Part shown: in pieces, positions 1 through 7,563 of the stretch | How positions within the stretch are numbered: position 1 is the stretch's first letter | Layout: every line of letters starts with the position of its first letter | Assembly: GCA_001768325.1 (NCBI GenBank) | Contig: MENQ01000012.1 | Span: 1 to 64,000, forward strand | Length of the DNA: 64,000 bases | Direction: 5' to 3' | Source of the DNA: Bacteroidetes bacterium GWC2_46_850 | GTDB taxonomy: Bacteria > Bacteroidota > Bacteroidia > Bacteroidales > Dysgonomonadaceae | Notes under the pieces: generated by a model | Databases searched by the model: none | What the model was told of the DNA's origin: nothing | The model's input: only the letters and a program-made list of their open reading frames with translations | Made by a program: the position numbers and the translations under genes

Positions 1-130
1 ACCTTGATTTTTGATGTAATATTCTTTCTCTTTTCCATAGCAGTTGTAAAAATAACTTTTATTTTTTACTGCTCGGTTTATTTGAGGGCTAATATAGTTA
101 TATTTATATTGTTAAATAATCTAAATAAAT

Positions 131-148
131 CGGGAGTGTCTCCCGGGT
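131..148. promoter_or_regulatory. GC-rich inverted repeat upstream of the DUF6448 gene
   Basis: CGGGAG (131-136) and CTCCCG (140-145) form a perfect 6-bp inverted repeat with a 3-nt loop, in otherwise AT-rich DNA about 26 bp upstream of the -7 element of the next gene. It could be an operator, or the stem of a terminator for a gene left of the window, but no T-tract follows it. No protein can be assigned to it. Confidence 0.35.
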
Positions 149-173
149 GACAGTTTTCGGGGTATAGGGAGCC

Positions 174-181
174 TATCTTTG
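174..181 (+). promoter_or_regulatory. Promoter -7 element for the DUF6448 gene
   Basis: TATCTTTG is an exact match to the Bacteroidetes -7 consensus TAnnTTTG, 58 bp before the start codon. No clear TTTG -33 element is seen. Confidence 0.6.
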
Positions 182-200
182 TAACAGAAAACGAATTTAG

Positions 201-226
201 CAAAAACAAACAACAAAAACAAACAA
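201..226 (+). repeat. Two tandem 13-bp A/C repeats in a 5' leader
   Basis: CAAAAACAAACAA occurs twice in direct succession (201-213 and 214-226), just before the DUF6448 start codon. The sequence would leave the untranslated leader unstructured, which suits initiation without a Shine-Dalgarno sequence; this role is inference. Confidence 0.7.
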
Positions 227-239
227 CAAAAAATTAAGC

Positions 240-854
240 ATGATGAAAACAAACAATTCCAATTTAAAAAACAAGCTGCTCAAATCAGCTTTTATTTTAT
301 CGCTGATCGCAGTTTTCTCTTTTGTAAACGTTCAGCCTGCTTCGGCTCATTGCGATTCTTATGACGGACCTGCTCTGATAGATGCTGCCAAGGCATTGGA
401 GACCAATAATGTGGATCTGATCTTGAAATGGATCAACACTGATATGGAAGCAGAAGTGGTGCCTTTGTTTCACAAAACCTACAGTCTGAGAAATGGTGAC
501 AAGGAAGTGTATGAAATCGTAAAAAAACATTTCTATGAAACATTTATCCGTCTGCATCGGGAAATGGAAGGTGCTCCTTTTACCGGATTAAAACCTGCCG
601 GAACAACCGCACACATCACGGTGATGAGTGACAAAGCATTAAACACAGGTGATTTCGCTTCTCTGCTGACAGCATTAAACAAACATGTAAATGGTCAACT
701 TCAGGAGAAATACAACAAAACAGCCGCTTTGTATAAGGTGAAGGACAACTCGGTGGAAGAAGGTCGTCAGTATGTGAAAGCATACGTGGACTACACCCAC
801 AGTGTGGAAGCTGTGCACGATCTTCTGGCTGGCGGCGGAGCTCACCAGCACTAA
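240..854 (+). CDS. Exported DUF6448 family protein
   Basis: A 204-residue protein of unknown function. Residues about 13-36 form a Sec signal peptide (basic start, then a hydrophobic run) with a likely cleavage after ASA, before HCDSYDGP. The mature part begins with this Cys/His/Asp segment, typical of the DUF6448 family as I recall it, then is mainly helical with many charged residues, and ends GGGAHQH. The His- and acid-rich ends could bind metal, but that is inference. Start: two ATG codons in a row (240, 243). The gene stands alone, with its own -7 element and a terminator behind it, and faces the arginine operon tail to tail. Confidence 0.75.
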   Translation: MMKTNNSNLKNKLLKSAFILSLIAVFSFVNVQPASAHCDSYDGPALIDAAKALETNNVDLILKWINTDMEAEVVPLFHKTYSLRNGDKEVYEIVKKHFYETFIRLHREMEGAPFTGLKPAGTTAHITVMSDKALNTGDFASLLTALNKHVNGQLQEKYNKTAALYKVKDNSVEEGRQYVKAYVDYTHSVEAVHDLLAGGGAHQH

Positions 855-878
855 CCTCTTTTAAAAATCAGAGAACGG

Positions 879-912
879 GGATGGAGTCGTGAAAATGATT
901 CCATCCTTTTTT
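879..912 (+). terminator. Rho-independent terminator of the DUF6448 gene
   Basis: GGATGGA (879-885) pairs with TCCATCC (900-906), and six T follow (907-912). The last bases overlap the argH stop codon on the other strand. Read from the minus strand there is no T-tract, so it serves the plus-strand gene. Confidence 0.8.
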
Positions 913-2206
913 ATTGGATTGGTTGTGAAGCCATTTCCATTTTTTTTCTGATTTCTTTCGTGCAGAGGTTGCCGATGCTGCCGGCGTGGGAGTGATGCAC
1001 TCTCTTCTCAGCATGAAAAATACCTTCCTGCACCTCTTTACCTACCTGCTGATATGCTTCCCTGAAAGGGATGCCTTGCAGCACGCGTTTGTTTACCTCT
1101 TCCACAGTAAACAGGTATTCATACCGTGGATCGGAGAGAATGTCTTCGTTAACAACAATATGTTCCAGCATAAAATGTGACATTTCCAGCAGTGTGTGCA
1201 GGGTCTCAATCGCCGGGAAGAGCACTTCCTTCAGCAGTTGATAGTCGCGGTGATACCCGTGCGGCATGTTGGTGGTCATCAGTGATATCTCATTGGGAAG
1301 GCTTTGCAGGCGATTGCTGTGGGCCCTGATAAGTTCCCATACATCGGGATTTTTTTTGTGGGGCATGATGCTCGATCCGGTGGTCAGCTCTTTCGGGTAA
1401 GAGATAAACCCGAAATTTCCGGACAGATACATGCAGTTGTCGGCAGCAAGCTTGTTGAGTGTGGAGGCAATATTGGCCATGCTTTGTGCGAGAATTCGTT
1501 CGGTCTTGCCCCGTCCCATCTGGGCGGCTACCACGTTATAGCTCATCGTGGCGAAGCCCAGTTCGTGGGTTGTCAGCTCCCTGTCGAGTGGAAAAGAACT
1601 TCCATAACCGGCTGCAGAGCCCAGTGGATTCTGATCTGCCACCTTCCAGGCCGATGCAAGCGTGTGCATGTCATCCACCAGCGTTTCGGCATAGGCTCCA
1701 AGCCACAAACCAAAAGAAGAAGGCATCGCAATTTGTGCGTGGGTATAACCGGGCAGAAGGATATCTTTGTACTTCTCACTGAGCGACTGCAGCAATTCAA
1801 ACAATGCAAGCACCTCCTCCTTTATTAGCTGAATTTCCTCCTTGAGAAACAGTTTGATATCTACCAGTACCTGATCGTTGCGGGAACGTCCCGAATGGAT
1901 CTTTTTGCCCATTTCACCCAGTCGCTCCGTCAACATTGCCTCTATCTGGGAGTGAATGTCTTCGGCATCATCGTCGAGACGGAAGTTTCCTTTCTCCACC
2001 TCTGCCAGTATCTCTTGCAGCTCGGTACGGAGAACTTTTTCCTCGTCTTCACCGAGAAGATCAATGCGGACCAGCATTTTAATGTGGGCCATCGATCCCA
2101 GTATGTCATGTTTTGCCAGACGCAGATCCAGCTTCCGGTCGTTTCCCACTGTGAATGTCTCTACCCGTTTGTTGGCATCATAGCCTTTATCCCAGATTTT
2201 TGCCAT
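911..2206 (-). CDS. argH: Argininosuccinate lyase
   Basis: Splits argininosuccinate into arginine and fumarate, the last step of arginine synthesis, in the cytoplasm. It is 431 residues, close to the 450-460 of most ArgH. It shows SGRSRNDQ (105-112), the catalytic His region GYTHAQ (H156) and the fumarase/ASL signature GSSIMPHKKNPD (277-288), whose Ser acts as general acid in this superfamily. It is the last gene of the eight-gene minus-strand arginine operon, 142 bp after argE. That spacer holds a heptamer repeat. The end of the gene lies 56 bp from the convergent DUF6448 gene. Confidence 0.97.
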   Translation of the reverse strand: MAKIWDKGYDANKRVETFTVGNDRKLDLRLAKHDILGSMAHIKMLVRIDLLGEDEEKVLRTELQEILAEVEKGNFRLDDDAEDIHSQIEAMLTERLGEMGKKIHSGRSRNDQVLVDIKLFLKEEIQLIKEEVLALFELLQSLSEKYKDILLPGYTHAQIAMPSSFGLWLGAYAETLVDDMHTLASAWKVADQNPLGSAAGYGSSFPLDRELTTHELGFATMSYNVVAAQMGRGKTERILAQSMANIASTLNKLAADNCMYLSGNFGFISYPKELTTGSSIMPHKKNPDVWELIRAHSNRLQSLPNEISLMTTNMPHGYHRDYQLLKEVLFPAIETLHTLLEMSHFMLEHIVVNEDILSDPRYEYLFTVEEVNKRVLQGIPFREAYQQVGKEVQEGIFHAEKRVHHSHAGSIGNLCTKEIRKKMEMASQPIQ

Positions 2207-2224
2207 TTCTTTTCGTTGTTTTTT

Positions 2225-2259
2225 AGCTGTCAGCTATCAGGTTTCAGCGATCAGCTTGT
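2225..2259. repeat. Five degenerate 7-bp tandem repeats in the argE-argH spacer
   Basis: Five consecutive heptamers: AGCTGTC, AGCTATC, AGGTTTC, AGCGATC and AGCTTGT. Related pieces recur nearby (TTTTTTAGCTGTCAAC near 2287-2302 and TTAGCAGTCAGCTG near 2356-2369). Heptamer runs of this kind can change copy number by slippage. Their effect here is unknown. Confidence 0.7.
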
Positions 2260-2348
2260 TTTGTAAAAGTATGTCGATGTCAGCGGTTTTTTAGCTGTCA
2301 ACAACCAAATTTTTAGGCGTATGCGTTGCGGATTCAGCCGTTTGTAAT

Positions 2349-3416
2349 TTAACGTTTAGCAGTCAGCTGGGAAATAAACGCAATATATCCCTCAATTCCT
2401 TTTTCCAGTTCCTCAATCAGTATAAACTCGTCCGCCTGGTGTGAACGCGCCGACTCACCGGGACCCATCTTCAGTGCAGGGCAGGTAATCCGCATCCAGT
2501 CCGACGTGGTGGGGGAAGTGTATGTCTCGATAGCAAGTCTTTCCGCACACTGAAGAAGCGGATGATCCACAGGTGTTGCAGAACTTCGGTTAATCAGTGA
2601 CCTGGCTTTTAGTGTACTCTTTACCTTCGGCTGGAGGATCTCCATGATCTCCTGATTCGTGTACAACTCTGTAGGGCGGATGTCGACCACGAAGTTACAA
2701 CGGTCCGGTACCACATTGTGCTGCGTGCCGGCTTGTATCTGTGTCACGGTAAGCTTTACCTCTCCCATGACAGTAGATATCTTGGGCAATTTTACCGATC
2801 GAAGCACATCAATATCCTCCAGTGCAATATAGAGGGCGTTTACTCCTTCTTCCCTGGCTGCATGGCCGCTAACTCCTTTTGCTTCCGCATCGATCACCAG
2901 CAATCCCCGTTCTGCTATGGCGGCTTTCATGCCGGTAGGCTCACCGATGAGTGCCATATCTACTTCATCCCGAAGTGTCTGCCACAGCATCCGCATGCCG
3001 GTTGCACCGGAGTTTTCCTCTTCAGTGGACAGTGCCAGCATCAAGTTTACCGGTAGCTTTTTATCGTAGAAATGAAGAAAGCAAATGATCATGGAAACAA
3101 GGCTGGCGCCGGCATCATTGCTCCCTAACCCGTAAATATGCGTGTCTGAGACGGGAGGGCTGAACGGATTAAAAGAGTAAGTTGATGCAGGTTGAACCGT
3201 GTCGAGATGGGAGTTGAGCATCAGTGTCGGCTTTGTGCTATCGTAATGCGGCTGCCTGATAACCAGGTTATTCCCAATGCGTTCCACCGTGATTCCCCTC
3301 TGTTGGAAATAACCCATCAGAAAATCACTCCGTAAGTTCTCTTCGCCTGAGAATGACCTGAGAGAAACCAGTTTTCTCAACAGATCCGTTGCATTTTTCG
3401 TCTGTTCTTTGTTCAT
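2349..3416 (-). CDS. argE: M20 family N-acyl-ornithine/citrulline deacylase (ArgE-like)
   Basis: Zinc-dependent amidohydrolase expected to remove the acyl group (here probably succinyl) from the ornithine or citrulline intermediate. The metal site of the M20 family is visible: HLDTV (His, Asp), the bridging Asp in GSNDAG, the catalytic STEEE, GEPTG, and a late His in SARSHQADEF. I start at ATG 3416 (MNKEQTKNATD, 355 residues). A longer reading to 3467 would overlap argB and adds an unrelated leader. It lies 40 bp after argB in the arginine operon. In the linear pathway with N-acylornithine transcarbamylase the substrate is N-acylcitrulline, which fits this neighbourhood. Confidence 0.88.
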   Translation of the reverse strand: MNKEQTKNATDLLRKLVSLRSFSGEENLRSDFLMGYFQQRGITVERIGNNLVIRQPHYDSTKPTLMLNSHLDTVQPASTYSFNPFSPPVSDTHIYGLGSNDAGASLVSMIICFLHFYDKKLPVNLMLALSTEEENSGATGMRMLWQTLRDEVDMALIGEPTGMKAAIAERGLLVIDAEAKGVSGHAAREEGVNALYIALEDIDVLRSVKLPKISTVMGEVKLTVTQIQAGTQHNVVPDRCNFVVDIRPTELYTNQEIMEILQPKVKSTLKARSLINRSSATPVDHPLLQCAERLAIETYTSPTTSDWMRITCPALKMGPGESARSHQADEFILIEELEKGIEGYIAFISQLTAKR

Positions 3417-3456
3417 TTTTGCGAATGAAATATGTCTATTGCCGGTTGCATATGGT

Positions 3457-4263
3457 TTATATTGCATCCGTTACTGGCCGGCTTTTAACCAGGATCGTTC
3501 CCCTTTTCGACAACAAATTTCTTGCGTGCAGGATAATCACCTCCTTTACCCCGTTTTCGATGGCACGAAAGGAGTTATCCAGTTTCGGGATCATGCCGTC
3601 GGCGATGATACCCTGCTTTTTGTAGGTTTCGCTCTCAGTCCGGTCCATGGAGGGGATCATGCTCTGTGGGTCGTTCACATCCTTTAAAACACCCTCTTTC
3701 TCGAAACAATAATAGAGCGAAGTGTCATATTTCCCAGATAAGGCTGTTGCCAGGGAATAGGCGATTGTGTCGGCATTGGTGTTCAGCAAAGAACCGTTGC
3801 CGTCGTGGGTAATCGCACAAAAAACCGGTGTGATTCCCGATTCAGTCAGTTGGGACAGGAAGTCTGTATTCACCTTATTCGGATCAGGATCGCCCACATA
3901 TCCATAGTCCACCGGCACCGGAGAGCGTCGCAGCGCAGGAATGGCATTCCCATCTGCTCCTGAGAGGCCGATGGCATTGCATCCTATTTTTTGGAGTGAT
4001 GCCACGATGTTTTTGTTGATCCACCCGGCATAAACCATGGTAACCAGCTTCAGTGTCTCTGCATCGGTGATGCGGCGTCCGTGCTCCATCTTAGTCTCAA
4101 TGCCCAATTGCACAGCCATCCTGGTAGCCATTACGCCTCCTCCATGAATCAGCAGCTTCCGTCCCTCGAGGCGGTGAAAGTCTGTCAGAAACAGTTCCAA
4201 TGCTTCCGGATTGTCAACAATATTTCCTCCGATTTTTACAATGGAGAGGTTTTCTTTGTCCAT
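3457..4263 (-). CDS. argB: N-acetyl/N-succinylglutamate kinase
   Basis: Phosphorylates the gamma-carboxylate of N-acylglutamate, the second step of arginine synthesis. It is 268 residues of the amino-acid-kinase fold: an N-terminal KIGGN loop, the substrate loop HGGG near residue 40, GLSGADGN in the middle, and a nucleotide-binding half ending in GTILV. The long form with an N-terminal arginine-sensing helix is not present, so feedback inhibition of the hexameric kind is not predicted. The gene follows argF' with a 4-bp gap, so translation is probably coupled. The neighbouring Pro90 transcarbamylase suggests the acyl group is succinyl. Confidence 0.94.
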   Translation of the reverse strand: MDKENLSIVKIGGNIVDNPEALELFLTDFHRLEGRKLLIHGGGVMATRMAVQLGIETKMEHGRRITDAETLKLVTMVYAGWINKNIVASLQKIGCNAIGLSGADGNAIPALRRSPVPVDYGYVGDPDPNKVNTDFLSQLTESGITPVFCAITHDGNGSLLNTNADTIAYSLATALSGKYDTSLYYCFEKEGVLKDVNDPQSMIPSMDRTESETYKKQGIIADGMIPKLDNSFRAIENGVKEVIILHARNLLSKRGTILVKSRPVTDAI

Positions 4264-4267
4264 GTAT

Positions 4268-5230
4268 TTATTTTTTTCTCATTTCAAGCAAAATCTCTTT
4301 CAACACCGTTTGGGCAGAGACCACCCTGTTGGCCGCCTCCGGGATTACAAGGGATTGTTTGCTTTCAATCACTTCGTCGGTCACGATCATGTTGCGACGA
4401 ACAGGAAGGCAGTGCATGAAATATGCATCATTTGTCAGTGCCATCTTCGCACTGTCTACCGTCCAGGAACGGTCGGTGCTCAATATCTTCCCATAATTAG
4501 GATCCTGATAAGCCGCCCAGTTTTTGGCATAAATAAAATCGGCATCCTTATATGCTTTCTCCTTGTCGTACTCCACCACAGCATTTCCTACGAACTGTTC
4601 ATCCAGTTCATATCCTTCGGGGTGGGTAATCACGAACTCATATCCGGCCGCATTCATCCATTCGGCAAATGAGTTCGGTACTGCCTGCGGCAACGCACGT
4701 GGATGAGGAGCCCAAGTGAGTACCACCTTTGGACGGGTCTTCTTTTTATACTCTTCAATCGTGATCAGGTCGGCAAAACTCTGCAGCGGATGGCGGGTAG
4801 CTGCCTCCATACTGAAAACAGGTTTTCCGGAATATTGAATAAACTGATTCAGGATCACCTCATTGTAGTCGTAGACCTTGTTCTCAAACTGAGCGAAAGA
4901 ACGCACGCCGATCACATCGCAGTAGGAGCCCATCACCGGGATCGCTTCCAGAATATGCTCCGGTTTATCGCCATCCATGATCACACCTCTCTCTGTTTCC
5001 AGCTTCCACGCACCCTGGTTGATGTCGAGCACCATCACGTTCATCCCGAGATTCATCCCAGCTTTCTGGGTACTTAGGCGGGTGCGGAGGCTCGAGTTGA
5101 AGAAGATGAGCATCAGTGCTTTGTTCTTTCCTAGCTCCTGATCGGCAAATGGATTTTCTTTTACATATTTTGCCTTTTCCAGCGCCACTTTCAGGTCGCC
5201 TATATCCCCGACAGAGGTGAAATTTTTCAT
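4268..5230 (-). CDS. argF': N-succinylornithine carbamoyltransferase (SOTCase type)
   Basis: Transfers a carbamoyl group to N-acylornithine and gives N-acylcitrulline. It is 320 residues. The carbamoyl-phosphate loop SSLRTR (46-51) replaces the STRTR of ordinary ornithine carbamoyltransferase, and HCLPVRR forms the C-terminal active-site loop. The residue known to decide acyl specificity is Pro90 in Bacteroides fragilis (succinyl) and Glu92 in Xanthomonas (acetyl). Here position 90 is Pro within DGDKPEH, so succinylornithine is the predicted substrate. The gene sits between argD (18 bp upstream) and argB (4 bp downstream). Confidence 0.93.
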   Translation of the reverse strand: MKNFTSVGDIGDLKVALEKAKYVKENPFADQELGKNKALMLIFFNSSLRTRLSTQKAGMNLGMNVMVLDINQGAWKLETERGVIMDGDKPEHILEAIPVMGSYCDVIGVRSFAQFENKVYDYNEVILNQFIQYSGKPVFSMEAATRHPLQSFADLITIEEYKKKTRPKVVLTWAPHPRALPQAVPNSFAEWMNAAGYEFVITHPEGYELDEQFVGNAVVEYDKEKAYKDADFIYAKNWAAYQDPNYGKILSTDRSWTVDSAKMALTNDAYFMHCLPVRRNMIVTDEVIESKQSLVIPEAANRVVSAQTVLKEILLEMRKK

Positions 5231-5248
5231 TTTAATTGGGTTGATAAA

Positions 5249-6373
5249 TTAATCTGTTAATTTCTTTAATTCACCGATAAGCAGGTCGATTTCCGATTCA
5301 GAGATCGATAAAGGAGGCAAAAGCCGCATCACATTGTTTTTGGCTCCACCTGTAAAGATATGACTTTTAAACAACAACTGATTGCGTACAGTCGCGTATT
5401 CCGGCAAGAATTCGATTCCCAGCATCAGTCCGCGTCCACGGACTTCTTTGATGCCGTTGACTTCTCCTAGTTTTTTGGTAAGATAACTTCCCATCCGGGC
5501 AGCATTTTCAACCAGGGATTCTTTCTTCATCACATCCAGTACGGCAATGGCTGCAACACAGGCCAGGTGATTGCCGCCGAAGGTGGTGCCCAGCATTCCC
5601 TTTTTGGCCTCAAAGAGAGGAGAAATCAGTATGCCGCCAATGGGAAATCCGTTTCCCATCCCTTTTGCAGTCGTAATCAGATCGGGTTTTATACCGGACT
5701 GCTGATGGGCAAAAAATTGACCGGTGCGACCGTAACCCGACTGAATCTCATCGAGTATCAGTACCACTCCGTGAGCCCTACATACCGTTGCCAACTGCTG
5801 CAGAAATAAAGAATCCGGTACGTAAATGCCCGCAACTCCCTGTATGCCTTCAATTAGTAGGGCAGCCACGTCTCCTTTTTTAATTTCGTTTGTAACCGCA
5901 TCAATGTCGTTGAGCGGCACAAAGACGACCTCATGCCCATGGTTGAAAGGCGACTGAATGGCGGGATTATCGGTTACAGCCACAGCGCCCGAGGTGCGGC
6001 CGTGGAAAGCTTCTTTAAAAGCGATTATGCGACGCTTTCCCGTGTGGAATGATGCCAGTTTGAGGGCATTTTCATTGGCCTCAGCGCCCGAATTACACAA
6101 GAAAAGCGAATAATCGGGATAACCACATTGTTCACCCAGCTTCCGGGCCAGTTCTCCCTGGAGTGAATTTTGAACCGAGTTAGAGTAAAAGCCGATTTTT
6201 GCGACCTGATTCTGCAGGGCTTCCACATAGGCGGGATGCGAGTGTCCGATGGATATAACGGCATGGCCGCCGTAAAAGTCGAGATACTCTTTTCCCTCTT
6301 TGTCCCAAACCCGGCAACCTTCCGCCCTTACCGGTTCAATATCCCATAAACTGTATACGTCGAATAGATTCAT
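5249..6373 (-). CDS. argD: Acetyl/succinylornithine aminotransferase
   Basis: PLP-dependent class III aminotransferase converting N-acylglutamate semialdehyde to N-acylornithine with glutamate as donor. It is 374 residues, the usual ArgD length. The PLP site is visible: NSGAEANENALKLA (94-107) for the phosphate, LILDEIQ (Asp208) for the pyridine nitrogen, and TTAKGMGNG with Lys237 for the Schiff base. It follows argC after a 215-bp spacer with two repeat arrays, the longest spacer in the operon, so it may have some transcription of its own. The enzyme could also serve the succinyl-diaminopimelate step, as ArgD does in other bacteria. Confidence 0.94.
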   Translation of the reverse strand: MNLFDVYSLWDIEPVRAEGCRVWDKEGKEYLDFYGGHAVISIGHSHPAYVEALQNQVAKIGFYSNSVQNSLQGELARKLGEQCGYPDYSLFLCNSGAEANENALKLASFHTGKRRIIAFKEAFHGRTSGAVAVTDNPAIQSPFNHGHEVVFVPLNDIDAVTNEIKKGDVAALLIEGIQGVAGIYVPDSLFLQQLATVCRAHGVVLILDEIQSGYGRTGQFFAHQQSGIKPDLITTAKGMGNGFPIGGILISPLFEAKKGMLGTTFGGNHLACVAAIAVLDVMKKESLVENAARMGSYLTKKLGEVNGIKEVRGRGLMLGIEFLPEYATVRNQLLFKSHIFTGGAKNNVMRLLPPLSISESEIDLLIGELKKLTD

Positions 6374-6378
6374 ATAAT

Positions 6379-6444
6379 ATTCGGTTGTTATTCAATTGTA
6401 ATTCAATAGTTATTCGGTTGTTATTCAGTAGTTATTCAAATTTA
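6379..6444. repeat. Six 11-bp tandem repeats directly upstream of argD
   Basis: Six consecutive 11-mers: ATTCGGTTGTT, ATTCAATTGTA, ATTCAATAGTT, ATTCGGTTGTT, ATTCAGTAGTT, ATTCAAATTTA. The plus-strand consensus is ATTCrrTwGTT. The array starts 6 bp before the argD start codon. Units repeat once per helical turn, so a protein bound to each would lie on one face of the DNA. As RNA the array would be the argD leader. Confidence 0.85.
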
Positions 6445-6482
6445 CTGCGTAAATTTAGATATTTGCTGAAAACATTCAGTTG

Positions 6483-6586
6483 TTACGCGCAAAGCGCGAA
6501 TTACGTGAGCGTAGCGAACAAATAACGGCGCAGCCGAATCACGCTGAGCGAGTAACGTGGGTAGCACAAATCACGCGAAGCTGCGA
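6483..6586. repeat. Six short palindrome-bearing units between argC and argD
   Basis: Six units of 14-22 bp (6483-6500, 6501-6522, 6523-6538, 6539-6552, 6553-6570, 6571-6586). Each starts TTACG, TAACG or TCACG and carries a small inverted element, for example GCGCAAAGCGC, GGCGCAGCC, CGCTGAGCG and CGCGAAGCTGCG. The array is much richer in G and C than the adjacent 11-mer array. It begins 2 bp past the argC stop codon. Its nature is unknown; it resembles dispersed extragenic palindromic repeats. Confidence 0.75.
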
Positions 6587-6588
6587 TA

Positions 6589-7563
6589 TTAAAAAGCGTT
6601 TCCCTTCAGTCTTAATCCCGTAGTTTCATCCAGGCCAAACATCAGGTTCATATTCTGCACTGCCTGCCCCGAAGCCCCTTTTACCAGATTGTCGGTAATG
6701 GAAGTGATGTGGATATAACCATTGTGAAATTCAATGTGCAGCAAACACTTGTTGGTGTTTACCACCTCTTTCAGGCTGATGGGTTCGTCTGAGACAAAGA
6801 CGAAGGGCGATGATTGGTAGTACTCCTTGTAAAAACGAACCATGTCGGCCTCAGATAACGATCCATCCCACTTCGTGTAGATACTGGCAAAGATACCGCG
6901 GGTAAAATCACCACGCATCGGCACAAAGTTAATCTGTGGAAGTTGATCGTTTCCTGCAGCAAGCAGGGTATGTCCAATCTCTTCAAGATGCTGGTGTGTA
7001 AACGGTTTGTAAACCGAGATGTTGTTGTCGCGGTAACTGAAGTGAGTCGTAGCCCCCGGTTTCTTGCCGGCACCGGTGGACCCGGTGATTGCATGCACGT
7101 GCACCTCGTCCTGTAACAGGTTTTTTGCAGCCAGCGGCAGCAGTGCCAGCATAATCGTCGTTGCAAAACAACCCGGGTTGGCCACATTGCCGGCCCGGCA
7201 TATCTGTTCCCTGTTCAGCTCGCACAAACCGAAGACAAACTCCCTGTTGCCAAAAATGGGTTCGTTTCGGAAATCATTTCCCAAATCGATAACCCTGCAG
7301 TTTTCCGGGATCTCATTCTCCTGCAGGAAGGCACGTGATAATCCGTGTCCCAGACAAAGAAAAATCACATCGGGATTGATAAAACGGTCGCTGAACAGCA
7401 GATCGGTCTCTCCCAACAGATCACGGTGCATCTCTGCAACCGGTGTCCCGGCGGAGGTGGTGCTGATTACCGATTCGATGTTTACCTCAGGGTGGCGAAG
7501 CAGGATGCGCAGCAGTTCACCTGCTGTATATCCAGTTCCCCCGGCGATACTTACATTAATCAT
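6589..7563 (-). CDS. argC: N-acetyl/N-succinyl-gamma-glutamyl-phosphate reductase
   Basis: NADPH-dependent reduction of N-acylglutamyl phosphate to the semialdehyde, the third step of arginine synthesis. It is 324 residues. The N-terminal Rossmann motif AGGTGYTAGELLRIL opens the protein. The catalytic cysteine is Cys132 in VANPGCFAT. The substrate-half motif STGAGKK follows near residue 160. The start codon overlaps the end of argG by 8 bp, a sign of coupled translation. Family members act on acetyl or succinyl forms, and the sequence alone does not show which. Confidence 0.95.
   Translation of the reverse strand: MINVSIAGGTGYTAGELLRILLRHPEVNIESVISTTSAGTPVAEMHRDLLGETDLLFSDRFINPDVIFLCLGHGLSRAFLQENEIPENCRVIDLGNDFRNEPIFGNREFVFGLCELNREQICRAGNVANPGCFATTIMLALLPLAAKNLLQDEVHVHAITGSTGAGKKPGATTHFSYRDNNISVYKPFTHQHLEEIGHTLLAAGNDQLPQINFVPMRGDFTRGIFASIYTKWDGSLSEADMVRFYKEYYQSSPFVFVSDEPISLKEVVNTNKCLLHIEFHNGYIHITSITDNLVKGASGQAVQNMNLMFGLDETTGLRLKGNAF

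Noticed and set aside
1304-1828. Open frames opposite argH
   Set aside because: These are antisense shadows in a region where the argH frame has strong motifs; no promoter or start context supports them.
2349-3467. Longer argE reading from 3467
   Set aside because: It would overlap argB and adds 17 residues without family support; ATG 3416 gives the normal M20 start.
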